NCBI RefSeq assembly: GCF_024701375.2
Contig: NZ_CP113910.1
Span: 806,001-870,000 of the forward strand
DNA: 64,000 nt
Direction of reading: 5' to 3'
DNA from: Streptomyces sp. KMM 9044
Lineage (GTDB): Bacteria > Actinomycetota > Actinomycetes > Streptomycetales > Streptomycetaceae
Shown here: positions 26,524 through 37,560 of the stretch, one piece after another
Position numbering within the stretch: position 1 is the stretch's first letter
Layout of the letters: each line of letters begins with the position of its first letter
Program-made: the position numbers and the translations under genes
Notes under the pieces: generated by a model
Database searches by the model: none
Seen by the model: only the letters and a program-made list of their open reading frames with translations
Told to the model about the DNA's origin: nothing

Positions 26524-27558
26524 ATGTCTGATCGGTGGCGCATAAAAATGCAGAGTGACTCGGCTGAGCCCACCTACGGTGCAGGGATCTGGCACTTCGC
26601 CACCTACGTGGACCGGTACGCCACCGACGGGTACGGCGAACCGCGAACGGTGCTCGACGCGATCGAACTCGCCGGCAGGGTCGGGAACCTCTCCGTCGTC
26701 GACCTGAACTGGCCGTTTCCCCCGGGAGGCATCTCCACGGCAGAGGTAAGGGCGGCCTTGGCGCGGGAAGGGCTGAGCGCGATCGCGGTGACGCCCGAGA
26801 TCTACACCGGAAAGTTCGCCAGGGGCGGGTTCACCCACCCCGACCCCGCGGTCCGGCGCGACGCCATCGAGCTGGTCGCCGCGAGCGCCGAGGTGGGCCG
26901 GGAGCTGGGCGTCGACTACGTCAAGCTGTGGCCCGGCCAGGACGGCTACGACTACCCGTTCCAGGCGGACTACACGGATCTGTGGGACAAGTCGGTCGGC
27001 GCTGTACGGGAGCTCGCCCAGCAGTTCCCGGACATGCGGTTCGCCATCGAGTACAAGCCCCGGGAGCCGCGCAACCGGATGGTGTTCTCCTCCCTCGCCC
27101 GCACACTGCTGGCGATCGAGGACATGGATGCGGACAACGTCGGGGTCCTGCTGGACTTCGGCCACTCCCTGTACGGCGGTGAAACACCGGCCGAGGCCGC
27201 GCGCATGGCCATCAGGCGGGACAAGCTGTTCGCGATCGACGTGAACGACAACTTCCGCGGCTGGGACGATGACATGGTCGTCGGTTCGGTGCACCTGCTG
27301 GAGACCTTCGAGTTCTTCTTCGCTCTCCGGGACGCGAACTGGGACGGAGTCTGGCAGCTCGACCAATTCCCGTTCCGGGAGGACCCCGTGGAGGCGGCCC
27401 GGACCGGCATCCGCACCATGCGGGCCTTCCACCGGGCACTGACCTATCTCGACCACGAGGAACTGGCCTCCGCGCAGTCACGCCAGGACGCCCTCGCCGC
27501 TCAGAGCATCGCCAAGCGGGCCCTGTACCGCGCGCTGGCCGAGAGTGAAACCGCCTGA
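26524..27558 (+). CDS. TIM-barrel sugar isomerase (xylose isomerase-like), predicted D-apiose isomerase
   Basis: 344 residues of the xylose isomerase-like TIM barrel. Likely metal ligands are Glu176 (FAIEYKPREPR), Asp211 (VLLDFGHSLYGGE), Asp239/Asp241 (FAIDVND) and Asp280 (VWQLDQFPFRED). Family members interconvert aldoses and ketoses. With the FGGY kinase, split transketolase and GH140-like enzyme in the same island, D-apiose to D-apulose is the best guess; another aldose remains possible. The start is supported by the promoter six bases upstream. It is the first gene of the plus-strand transport operon, 178 bases before the DUF2291 gene. Confidence 0.75.
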   Translation: MSDRWRIKMQSDSAEPTYGAGIWHFATYVDRYATDGYGEPRTVLDAIELAGRVGNLSVVDLNWPFPPGGISTAEVRAALAREGLSAIAVTPEIYTGKFARGGFTHPDPAVRRDAIELVAASAEVGRELGVDYVKLWPGQDGYDYPFQADYTDLWDKSVGAVRELAQQFPDMRFAIEYKPREPRNRMVFSSLARTLLAIEDMDADNVGVLLDFGHSLYGGETPAEAARMAIRRDKLFAIDVNDNFRGWDDDMVVGSVHLLETFEFFFALRDANWDGVWQLDQFPFREDPVEAARTGIRTMRAFHRALTYLDHEELASAQSRQDALAAQSIAKRALYRALAESETA

Positions 27559-27736
27559 CCGGCACGCGGGCTGAGCGGGACGGGCCCGGAGCCCAGCAGG
27601 GGCTCCGGGAGTGGGGTCGCCGGACCAGTTACCGATCGAGGCGGCGACTGCGGTTCGCACGGCAATGCGCACTGCAACAGGGATTCACCACCGGCCGCAT
27701 CCATGGGTCGGCGTACGCGAGAACAAGAGGGTTGTC

Positions 27737-28405
27737 GTGATAACTGTCCAGGATTCGCATGACGGCCGGAACGCCGGGCGCGGCCGATGGCTCACACTCG
27801 GCCGCGGCAGCCTCATCGCGCTCGTGCTGCTGGTCACAGCGATCGCGGCCACGACCACATACCGTTCGGCAGACTCATCCGCCGCCGGAGGGCCGGCGAA
27901 GTTCGACGCGGAGGAGTACGGGGCCGCCACCTACCCCAAGGCCGTGTCGGCCATCGAGAAGCGCGCGGTCGACATCGTCACGCTGCAGCGTGCGATCGCC
28001 GCCGACAGCGACGCCGCAGGGGCCCGCTACGGCACGCGTGAGGGAACCGGCCCGTACAGCTACGCCGTCAGGCTGACCGGAACCGCCGGCGCGGTGCGCG
28101 GCGGCCTGCTCCCCGTCACGGTGCCGGGAACCGGGAAGGCCCGTGTCAGTGTCCAGGTCGGACCCGCCGTCAACGGCGCCGCCCTGCGGGATGCGACAGG
28201 CTTCATCACATTCGGCCAGTTCACCAACCAGGTGGAATACGCGGATGCGGGTACCGCACTGAACAACCAGCTGAAGAGCGAGGTACTGGCCGGTCTCCGG
28301 CCCGGTTCGCTGGACGGCCAGAAGATCACGGTCGTGGGTGCGATGACGCCGCTGACCGGCGATGTCCTGACCGTGACCCCCGTGTCTGTCGAGGCGTCGT
28401 CATGA
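27737..28405 (+). CDS. DUF2291 family membrane-anchored protein
   Basis: 222 residues from GTG 27737 (AAGAGGG upstream). One N-terminal membrane helix (SLIALVLLVTAIAATTTY) places the rest outside the membrane. The core (FDAEEYGAATYPKAVSAIEK, then YSYAVRLTGTAGAVRGGLLP) matches the DUF2291 pattern of extracytoplasmic proteins that are often encoded beside ribose-type sugar importers. Its stop overlaps the ATPase gene start by four bases (ATGA). Confidence 0.7.
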   Translation: MITVQDSHDGRNAGRGRWLTLGRGSLIALVLLVTAIAATTTYRSADSSAAGGPAKFDAEEYGAATYPKAVSAIEKRAVDIVTLQRAIAADSDAAGARYGTREGTGPYSYAVRLTGTAGAVRGGLLPVTVPGTGKARVSVQVGPAVNGAALRDATGFITFGQFTNQVEYADAGTALNNQLKSEVLAGLRPGSLDGQKITVVGAMTPLTGDVLTVTPVSVEASS

Positions 28406-29950
28406 CGCCGCCCGCTGCCGTGGACGCACATGACGAGCCGGTGCTGCGGGCGGTCGAGATCACCAAGGTCTACGGCGGCACCCACGCCCTCAGGGGGGTG
28501 TCCCTGGACGTCGCCCCCGGCCGCGTCACGGTTCTGTTCGGAGAGAACGGGGCGGGTAAGTCCACGCTGATGAAGATCCTCAGCGCCGTCGAGCCGCCGA
28601 CCACCGGGCTGATCGAGCTCGACGGTTCAGTGGTCCGGTTCGGCAGCGCCCGGGACGCCGCCGACCGGGGCATCTCGATCATTCACCAGGAATTGAGCCT
28701 GTGCGCGAACCTGAGTATCGAGGACAACCTCTTCCTGGGACGGGAACGCACCCGGCGCGGACTCGTCGACAACGGGGGGCAGCGGGATCTGGCCCGGAAA
28801 GTGCTGCGGCGCTTGGACGGCACGATCGACCCGGCCACGCGGGTCGGGGAACTCCGCCTGGGACAGCAGCAGCTGGTCGAGATCGCCCGGGCGCTGCTGC
28901 AGAACGCCCGGGTCCTGATCATGGACGAGCCGACCTCGGCCCTGAGCACTCCCGAGGTCGAGGTCCTGTTCAAGGTCATCCGTGACCTGACGGCACAGGG
29001 GGTCGCCGTCGTCTACATCTCTCACCATCTGGAGGAAGCCCTCGACATCGCCGACGACGTGGCCGTTCTGCGGGACGGCTCCATGGTGGCCACCGCCCGG
29101 GCCGAGGACGTGGACCTGGCCTGGGTGGTCCGCACGATGGTCGGCCGCGAGCAGGAAGGGCTGTTCCCCGGCCGCGGGACGCATACCGGTGCGGTGGCGC
29201 TGGAGGCTCTGGAACTCTCCGTCGCCGACCCGGGGAGCCCGGACCGGCTCGCCGTGGACCAGGTCTCGTTCAGCGTGCGCGCGGGCGAGACGGTCGGCAT
29301 CTTCGGCCTGATGGGCAGCGGCCGTACCGAACTCCTGGAATGCCTGGCCGGCCGCATCCCGGCCGCCTCGGGCACGGCGCGTCTGCACGGCAGGCCGGTG
29401 ACTGGCCCGGTGCGCGGCCGCATCCGCGCGGGACTGGCCCTCGTGCCGGAGGACCGCCAGCGTGACGGCCTCGTGCAGACCATGACCGTGGGGCAGAACC
29501 TGTCCCTGGCCGCGCTGACCGGGTTCGTGCGACGACTGGTGGTCGACCGCCGCGAGGAACGTTCCGGCATCGATTCCATGATCGCTGACGTGACCGTCAA
29601 GACATCCGGGCCCGACGCCCCCATCGGCTCGCTGAGCGGTGGCAACCAGCAGAAGGTGGTCATCGGCAAGATGCTGATGACCGGCCCCCGGGTGCTGCTG
29701 CTCGACGAACCGTCACGCGGAGTCGACGTCGGCGCGAAGGCGGACGTCTTCGCACTGATGTCACGGCAGGCCGAGCGCGGCCTGGCCGTCCTGTTCACCA
29801 CGTCCGAGGCAGAAGAGGCGCTGCACATCCCCGACCGCCTCCTCGTCCTGGTGCGCGGCCGGCTGGTGGCCGACCTGCGCGCCGGCGAGGTGACCCGCGA
29901 CCGGCTGATGAGTCTCGCCGACGGTGCCGACACCACGGAAAAGGCAAGCG

Positions 29951-29958
<8 letters not shown>
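28402..29958 (+). CDS. sugar ABC transporter ATP-binding protein (RbsA/MglA type)
   Basis: 518 residues, two ABC domains in one chain. Domain 1 has Walker A GENGAGKSTLMKIL, signature RLGQQQLVEIARAL and Walker B LIMDEPTSAL. Domain 2 has a degenerate Walker A (GLMGSGRTELLECLAG), as in all RbsA/MglA proteins, and signature LSGGNQQKVVIGKML. It energises import of the island's sugar. Overlaps DUF2291 and the permease gene. Confidence 0.95.
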
Positions 29959-32183
<2,225 letters not shown>

Positions 32184-32197
32184 ACCTCCGGCGGCGA

Positions 32198-32234
32198 GGG
32201 AGGCGGCGCGGTGCGGGGGCCCGCGCCGCCTCCC
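32198..32234 (+). terminator. hairpin after the sugar-binding protein gene
   Basis: 14-bp perfect stem GGGAGGCGGCGCGG with its complement and a 9-base loop, 15 bases past the stop. It separates the transport operon from the SorC gene. Confidence 0.7.
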
Positions 32235-32309
32235 CCGCCGCCCGGATAAACTGCACGCTGATGACCGCGGTGCCGGACTGCCGCAGTTCGAGAAGACAAG
32301 GGAAATCCG

Positions 32310-33278
32310 TTGGTCCTCGCCTCGACCCCCAGCGCCGACCATCTGCGGCTGCTGGTGAAAGTGGCCCGGATGTACCACGAGCGGGGCATGCGCCAGCCGG
32401 AGATCGCGGCGCAGCTGAGCATGTCCCAGCCGCGGGTCTCGCGCCTGCTGAAGGAAGCGGTGGACCGTGACGTGGTCCGTACCGTCGTGATCTCACCCGA
32501 CGGTGTCCACTCCGAGCTCGAGGACGCCCTGGTGGAGCAGTACGGGCTCCGGGACGCCGTCGTCGTCGACACCGACGGCGCGGGCACGGCCGTCATCCCC
32601 GCGCTGGCCGCGGCGACCGCCACCTACCTGGACGCCACGCTCAAGGGCGGGGATGTCATAGGCATCTCCTCGTGGAGCGCCACCCTGCTGGAATCCGTGA
32701 ACGTCATGGGCGCGAAGACGACGCCGGTCGCCGAGGAGATCGTCCAGATCGTCGGCGGATCCGGGAGCCCCGAAGTGCAGCTGCACGCCACACGTCTCAC
32801 CAGTCGGCTCGCGGAACTGACCGGGGCGCGGCCGGTGTTCGCGCCGTCGGCCGCGCTCGTGGGCAGCAGGGAACTGCGCGACCTGCTGTGGCAGGAGCCG
32901 GCGGTGGCGGCGGTGGTGAAGGCGTGGTCCCGGCTCACCGTGGCGCTGGTCGGTATCGGCGCGTTGGATCCCTCCCCGCTGCTGCGCCGTTCCGGCAACG
33001 CCATCGCACCCGAAGACCAGCGGCAGCTCGAGACGCTCGGCGCGGTCGGCGATGTCTGCACGCGCTTCTTCGACGCCGGGGGACGGCCCGTCAACGCCGA
33101 CTTCGATGCCCGCATCATCGGCATCTCTCCCGAGCAGCTCCGTGAGGTGGACCGGCGCATCGGCGTCGCCGGGGGAGGGGAGAAGATCGCCGCGATCCGT
33201 GGTGCGGCGCTCGGCGGCTGGATCAATGTCCTGATCACCGACATGGAGGTCGCGCGCGCCTTGGTGAGTCGCGGCTGA
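32310..33278 (+). CDS. SorC/DeoR-type sugar-responsive transcription regulator
   Basis: 322 residues from TTG 32310 (AAGGGAAA upstream; no better start). The N-terminal helix-turn-helix is ARMYHERGMRQPEIAAQLSM, then SQPRVSRLLKEAVD. The rest is a SorC effector domain (DVIGISSWSATLLESV, TLGAVGDVCTRFFDAG). SorC proteins release DNA when they bind a phosphorylated sugar. It probably controls the island promoters through the CTGAAT-N4-ATTCAG motif. Confidence 0.85.
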   Translation: MVLASTPSADHLRLLVKVARMYHERGMRQPEIAAQLSMSQPRVSRLLKEAVDRDVVRTVVISPDGVHSELEDALVEQYGLRDAVVVDTDGAGTAVIPALAAATATYLDATLKGGDVIGISSWSATLLESVNVMGAKTTPVAEEIVQIVGGSGSPEVQLHATRLTSRLAELTGARPVFAPSAALVGSRELRDLLWQEPAVAAVVKAWSRLTVALVGIGALDPSPLLRRSGNAIAPEDQRQLETLGAVGDVCTRFFDAGGRPVNADFDARIIGISPEQLREVDRRIGVAGGGEKIAAIRGAALGGWINVLITDMEVARALVSRG

Positions 33279-33441
33279 CCCGCCTCGTCGGCGCCGCGGC
33301 GGCATCGACGCGCCGGAAGAGCCCGCGGCGGAGCTCGTCCGCTGGGCAGTGCCCGGTGCCGGGACCGGTGACCAGCCGCTGTGGTCCACCGGCCGGCCCC
33401 GCCGCCCGGAGGGCCCTGTACTTCGGTGCCGCCCAGAGGGG

Positions 33442-34950
33442 TCACCCGGCTCCTCCCCCGCCCCCGGGCCGGGCGCGTGCGCGCCGGACGGCGTCGTGCC
33501 AGGCGGCGATGCGCGCGCGGTTGTCCCCCGGGTCACGCCGCGGGCTGTAAATGTCGCTCTCGCGGTACAGGCCGGCCGACTGTCCGGCCGTGAACAACCC
33601 GAGAGCGCGCCCGGCGAGGTGGGCCGCGCCGAGGGCCGACAGGTCACGGGCATGGGGGCGCCGTACGACCCGTTGGGAGGTGTCGGCCTGTATCTGCATA
33701 AGGGCCGCGTTGTCGGTCGGACCGCCGTCGGCCAGGATCGCCGAGACGGGACCGGTGACCTCCTCGACGGCTGCGATCACATCCTCGACCTGGAAGGCTA
33801 CGGACTCCAGCGCCGCGCGGGCCAGCGCCGGAAGGTCCGTCCCGAAGGACAGGCCGCTGATGACGCCCTGCGCCTCGTTGTCCCACCAGGGCGCGGCCAG
33901 TCCGCCGAACGCGGGCACCACATGTGCTCCGCCGGCGTCCGGGGCGGCGAGCGCGGCGAGTTCGGACTCGGTGCGGCCGACCAGCCGGGCCAGCCAGCTC
34001 AGCGTGGCGCCGGAGGAGCGGATGTTGCCTTCCACGGCATAGGCGGGGCTGCCGTCGTCCCACGCGATGGTCAGACACAGCCGTCCGTCCTGCGCGGCCG
34101 TCGCCGGGTCGCCGACCAGTCCCATGATGGACGAGCCCGTGCCGTAGGTGGCCTTGACCTGACCCGGTGTGAACACCCCGTGTCCGAACAGGGCGGCGTG
34201 CGAGTCGCCGAGCACCGCGGTGACCGGTGTGCCGTCCGCTACGGGCGCGAAGCCACGCAGCGGCGGGAAGGGGCCGATGGAGGGGGTGACGGCCGGAAGC
34301 ACCTGTGCGGGGACCCCGAACAGAGCGAGCAGGTCCGGATCCCACTGACGGCTGCGTACGTCGAGCAGCTGCGTGCGCGCCGCGTTGCCCACTTCGACGG
34401 TGTGCGCAGCGCCGCCCGTGAGCTGCCACAGCAGCCAGGAGTCGACCGTGCCCAGGCACAGTTCGCCGCGTCTGCCGCGCGACCGGTCGGGGTCGTACGC
34501 GTCCAGCAGCCACTGCGCCTTGAGGGCACTGAACATGGGGTCCAGCGGCAGCCCGGTCACGGCCCGGACCCGTGGCCCGGCGCCTTCGTCGAGCAGACGG
34601 CCGCACCGGTCGGCGGTACGGCGGTCCTGCCACCCCAGGAGCGGTCCGACCGGGGTCCCGGTGGCCCGCTCCCACATCATCACCGACTCACGCTGGGTAC
34701 TGAGTCCGACGCCGGCGATCCGCCCCCTGGGGGCGCGTTCCACGCAGACGCGCACTGCCCCGCGCACACTGCGCCAGATGTCGGCCGGGGACTGCTCCAC
34801 CCATCCGGGGCGGGGATGCGACGCCTGGACAGGGGCGGAAGCGGTGCCGACCACGGAACCCCCGGTGTCCAGGAGAAGGGCCTTCGTGGCGGAGGTTCCC
34901 TGGTCGATCGCCAGAAGCAGCCCGGTCTCGTGGGATTGCCCTTCCTTCAT
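33442..34950 (-). CDS. FGGY family carbohydrate kinase, predicted D-apulose kinase
   Basis: 502 residues from ATG 34950, overlapping the transketolase C subunit stop by four bases. FGGY landmarks are LLLAIDQGTSATKALLLD at the N-terminus, WQDRRTADRC, ATYGTGSSIMGLVG and ILADGGPTDNAALMQIQADT. It would phosphorylate a ketose; xylulose and glycerol kinases have the same fold. In this setting D-apulose 4-phosphate is the predicted product, which the downstream transketolase would split. Confidence 0.85.
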   Translation of the reverse strand: MKEGQSHETGLLLAIDQGTSATKALLLDTGGSVVGTASAPVQASHPRPGWVEQSPADIWRSVRGAVRVCVERAPRGRIAGVGLSTQRESVMMWERATGTPVGPLLGWQDRRTADRCGRLLDEGAGPRVRAVTGLPLDPMFSALKAQWLLDAYDPDRSRGRRGELCLGTVDSWLLWQLTGGAAHTVEVGNAARTQLLDVRSRQWDPDLLALFGVPAQVLPAVTPSIGPFPPLRGFAPVADGTPVTAVLGDSHAALFGHGVFTPGQVKATYGTGSSIMGLVGDPATAAQDGRLCLTIAWDDGSPAYAVEGNIRSSGATLSWLARLVGRTESELAALAAPDAGGAHVVPAFGGLAAPWWDNEAQGVISGLSFGTDLPALARAALESVAFQVEDVIAAVEEVTGPVSAILADGGPTDNAALMQIQADTSQRVVRRPHARDLSALGAAHLAGRALGLFTAGQSAGLYRESDIYSPRRDPGDNRARIAAWHDAVRRARARPGGGGGAG

Positions 34951-35912
34951 ACGCCCGCGGACCCCAGTACGTCCACGACGGCCATGCGGATGCCGTCGGC
35001 GGTGAGACCGAAGTAGTCGAGGAGAAAGGCGGCGTCGCCGGTGGGTGCGAAGCCGTTGACGCCGAGCAACCGCAGGGGCACGGGGTGCCGTTGACCCACC
35101 ACCGAAGCCACCGCCGCCCCCAGACCGCCGCTGAGGGTGGCTTCCTCCACCGTCACGATGCCGCGTGTCTCCCTCGCGGCGCGGAGTATGGCCTCCTCGT
35201 CGAGCGGATCGACGAACGGGCAGTTGATCACCCGGGTCGAGACCCCCTCGGCCCCCAGGGTGTCGGCGGCCTCCAGCGCCCTGGAGACCATCGTGCCGAT
35301 CGCTACCACGGTGACGTCGCCGCCGTCGCGCAGGGTCACCGCGCGGCCCGGCTCGAAGGGCGCGTCCACCGGGAGGACGTCCGGGACCTTGAAGCGGGGG
35401 ATGCGCACGTAGCAGGGGCCGTCCGAGGCATAGGCCCACCGTATCGCCGCCCGGGTCTGCTCACGGTCTGTCGGGACGATCACCGGAAGATCGGCGATCG
35501 CCCGCAGCCACGACAGGTCCTCCACGGAATGGTGGGTGGGGCCCAGTTCGCCGTAGGCCATGCCGGGGCTCTGGCCGCACAGGATCACCTTGTGCCCGCT
35601 GTAGGCGCAGTCGGCCTTGATCTGTTCCAGCGCGCGGCCGGTCAGGAAGGGCCCCGCCGCGGAGACGAACGGGATCAGGCCGCCGTTGGCGAGGCCCGCG
35701 CCGACGCCTACGAGATCCTGTTCGGCGATCCCCACGTTGATCAGCCGATCGGGGAACTCATCGCGGAAACCGACGAGGTTGCTGGAGCCGACCGAGTCGT
35801 TGCACACCACCACCACCCGCTCGTCCGCCCGTGCGAGGGCGATCAGCTCCTCGGCGAACACCTGGCGGCAGTCGTGGGTCGGCACGGCGACCGGCGCGGA
35901 GGTCTGTGTCAC
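34947..35912 (-). CDS. transketolase, C-terminal subunit (predicted apulose-4-phosphate transketolase B)
   Basis: 321 residues from GTG 35912, overlapping the N-terminal subunit stop by four bases (GTGA). It has the pyrimidine-binding domain (VVVCNDSVGSSNLVGF, INVGIAEQDLVGVGAGLANG, GELGPTHHSVED) and the transketolase C domain (IVTVEEATLSGGLGAA). Transketolase split over two genes is known in some bacteria and is the form used in apiose degradation. Confidence 0.9.
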   Translation of the reverse strand: MTQTSAPVAVPTHDCRQVFAEELIALARADERVVVVCNDSVGSSNLVGFRDEFPDRLINVGIAEQDLVGVGAGLANGGLIPFVSAAGPFLTGRALEQIKADCAYSGHKVILCGQSPGMAYGELGPTHHSVEDLSWLRAIADLPVIVPTDREQTRAAIRWAYASDGPCYVRIPRFKVPDVLPVDAPFEPGRAVTLRDGGDVTVVAIGTMVSRALEAADTLGAEGVSTRVINCPFVDPLDEEAILRAARETRGIVTVEEATLSGGLGAAVASVVGQRHPVPLRLLGVNGFAPTGDAAFLLDYFGLTADGIRMAVVDVLGSAGV

Positions 35913-36790
35913 CGGGACAGCTCCGCGATCGCTGCGCGCATCTGCTCGGACGTGGGTACCTTGTGATGCCATTCCACCCGGTCCTCCATGAACGACACTC
36001 CCTTGCCCTTGACGGTGTTGGCCACCACGGCCACGGGCTTGCCCGTGACGGAGGGCCGCACGGCCTCCAGCAGCGCCGTGTGATCGTGGCCGTCGGTCAC
36101 GCGGACTTCCCAGCCGAAGGCCGCCCACTTCGCATCGAGCGGGTCGAGGGTGACGGTCTCCTCCGTCCGGGCGCCCTGCTGCAGCCGGTTGCGGTCCACG
36201 ATCGCGGTCAGCGAGGACAGTCCGTGGTGCCCGGCCGTCATGGCCGCTTCCCAGTTGCTGCCCTCCTGCATCTCGCCGTCCCCCAGCACCACCACCGTGC
36301 GGCTGGGGGAACCGCGCAGTCGCGCGGCGAGCGCGCAGCCCACCGCCACTGGAAAACCGTGCCCCAGCGGGCCGGTGTTGGTTTCCACGCCGGGAACCTT
36401 CCGCCGGTCCGGGTGGCCGTTGAGAGCGGAGAGGGGCGCCATGAAGGAGCGGAGCTCCGACTCGGGGAAGTAGCCGCACCAGGCCAGAGTCGAGTACAGG
36501 GCGGCGGCGCAGTGTCCCTTGCTCAGGATGAAACGGTCGCGGTCCGGCGCCTGCGGCTGTTCGGGGTCGACCTCCAGCACGGCGCCGAACAGGGTCACGA
36601 GGATGTCCGTGACGGACATGTCGCCCCCGACGTGGCCCAGTTGTGCCGTGTCGATCATGCGAAGGATGCTTCTGCGGATGTCGGCCGACACGGACTGCAG
36701 CGAACGGGCCACCTCGTCCTGTCCGCCGTCCCGAATGGCCTGCCGTGCAGCGCGGAACCGCGCCGCGGCGGAGGCGTCTGCCCTCAGCAT
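35909..36790 (-). CDS. transketolase, N-terminal subunit (predicted apulose-4-phosphate transketolase A)
   Basis: 293 residues. ThDP-binding domain: MIDTAQLGHVGGDMSVTDIL, SKGHCAAALYSTLA, GPLGHGFPVAVGCALAARL and VVLGDGEMQEGSNWEAAM with the GDGE cofactor site. His of LGHVGG and GHC fit the active site. The ATG at 36790 has no ribosome site; GTG at residue 28 (VARSLQ) is an alternative. The promoter is upstream at 36828-36857 and an operator overlaps the start codon. Confidence 0.85.
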   Translation of the reverse strand: MLRADASAAARFRAARQAIRDGGQDEVARSLQSVSADIRRSILRMIDTAQLGHVGGDMSVTDILVTLFGAVLEVDPEQPQAPDRDRFILSKGHCAAALYSTLAWCGYFPESELRSFMAPLSALNGHPDRRKVPGVETNTGPLGHGFPVAVGCALAARLRGSPSRTVVVLGDGEMQEGSNWEAAMTAGHHGLSSLTAIVDRNRLQQGARTEETVTLDPLDAKWAAFGWEVRVTDGHDHTALLEAVRPSVTGKPVAVVANTVKGKGVSFMEDRVEWHHKVPTSEQMRAAIAELSR

Positions 36791-36805
36791 TGAATATCCA
36801 TTCAG
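36790..36805. promoter_or_regulatory. putative operator, TTGAAT-N4-ATTCAG
   Basis: TGAATATCCATTCA matches the site at 23485-23500 in 13 of 14 positions. It lies about 17-30 bases downstream of the predicted start of the transketolase transcript, in the same place relative to its promoter as the first site. Confidence 0.5.
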
Positions 36806-36827
36806 CCTTGAATTGTTTCTGTGGGTG

Positions 36828-36857
36828 ATGTTGGGTCACGACCCCACGGCTTGTCAA
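36828..36857 (-). promoter_or_regulatory. promoter of the transketolase-kinase operon
   Basis: On the minus strand TTGACA (36857-36852), 18-base spacer, CAACAT (36833-36828). Predicted transcript start near 36821. Confidence 0.5.
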
Positions 36858-37306
36858 GGCACCACGCATATCCTTCTCATGCCTGTGTACGGTCATGTGC
36901 TCGACGTGCCACGTCCGCCCGGACCCGCCGCACGATCCCGGTGGCGCGAGTCGGCCACATATCCGGTCGACGATGAGGGGTTACTGACTCTTCGAAATGG
37001 GTGGGGGTGATCGTCGGCCGACGCGCCTCGGCCGCCCCACGGAGCGCCGCCCGACCAGGACGTTCGACGGGCAGTCGGCGCGTGCCGAGGTGCCGACGGC
37101 CGGCGGTACCCCCGTCAAGTTCGAGGACCCGGGTTACTGACCGATGTCGGGTTTCCGGCCGCGCAGGGGCTCACTCACGGCAGTCGGTGGCTCCCGCTGT
37201 CGCCGCCGCAGGCTGTGTCCGTGCAGGTGGTACCCCGGGGGGCCTCGTCCCACGAGGGCGTCCCACTGTCTGGTGCAGGGGATCTCTGGAGCCGGGCCGG
37301 AGACGA

Positions 37307-37423
37307 GCCTGCGAACTGCTCATCGCTGAAGAGAACACCCAGCTCATCCCGCATTCGGATCGCCGGCCTCCTCTTCGGGAAGGCCGCCCGCGCCACCCGC
37401 ACCGTCCCCACTGGGACCTCATC
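37307..37423 (-). pseudogene. IS1182-type transposase N-terminal remnant
   Basis: The frame VRVARAAFPKRRPAIRMRDE LGVLFSDEQFAG is recognisably the start of Streptomyces IS1182-family transposases (VARAAFPKG, RMRDELG, LFTDDLFAD). It diverges after ~40 codons and no further transposase follows. The rest of 36858-37560 shows nothing I can name. Confidence 0.5.
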
Positions 37424-37462
37424 AGGCACCGTCCGGCCGCATCGACACCCTCCCCATACGGC

Positions 37463-37507
37463 GACGTCGGCTCCCAAGACCACAACCAGGTCTTGGGAGC
37501 CGACGTC
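37463..37507. terminator. 18-bp perfect inverted repeat, likely terminator
   Basis: GACGTCGGCTCCCAAGAC and its complement, loop cacaaccag. It lies 54 bases past the stop of the GH140-like gene and next to an IS remnant, so an IS end is the alternative. Confidence 0.6.
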
Positions 37508-37560
37508 ACGCGAAGGCCCGAACCGACCAACGGCGTCGTGTCCGGCGCCGGGCCGCGGAG

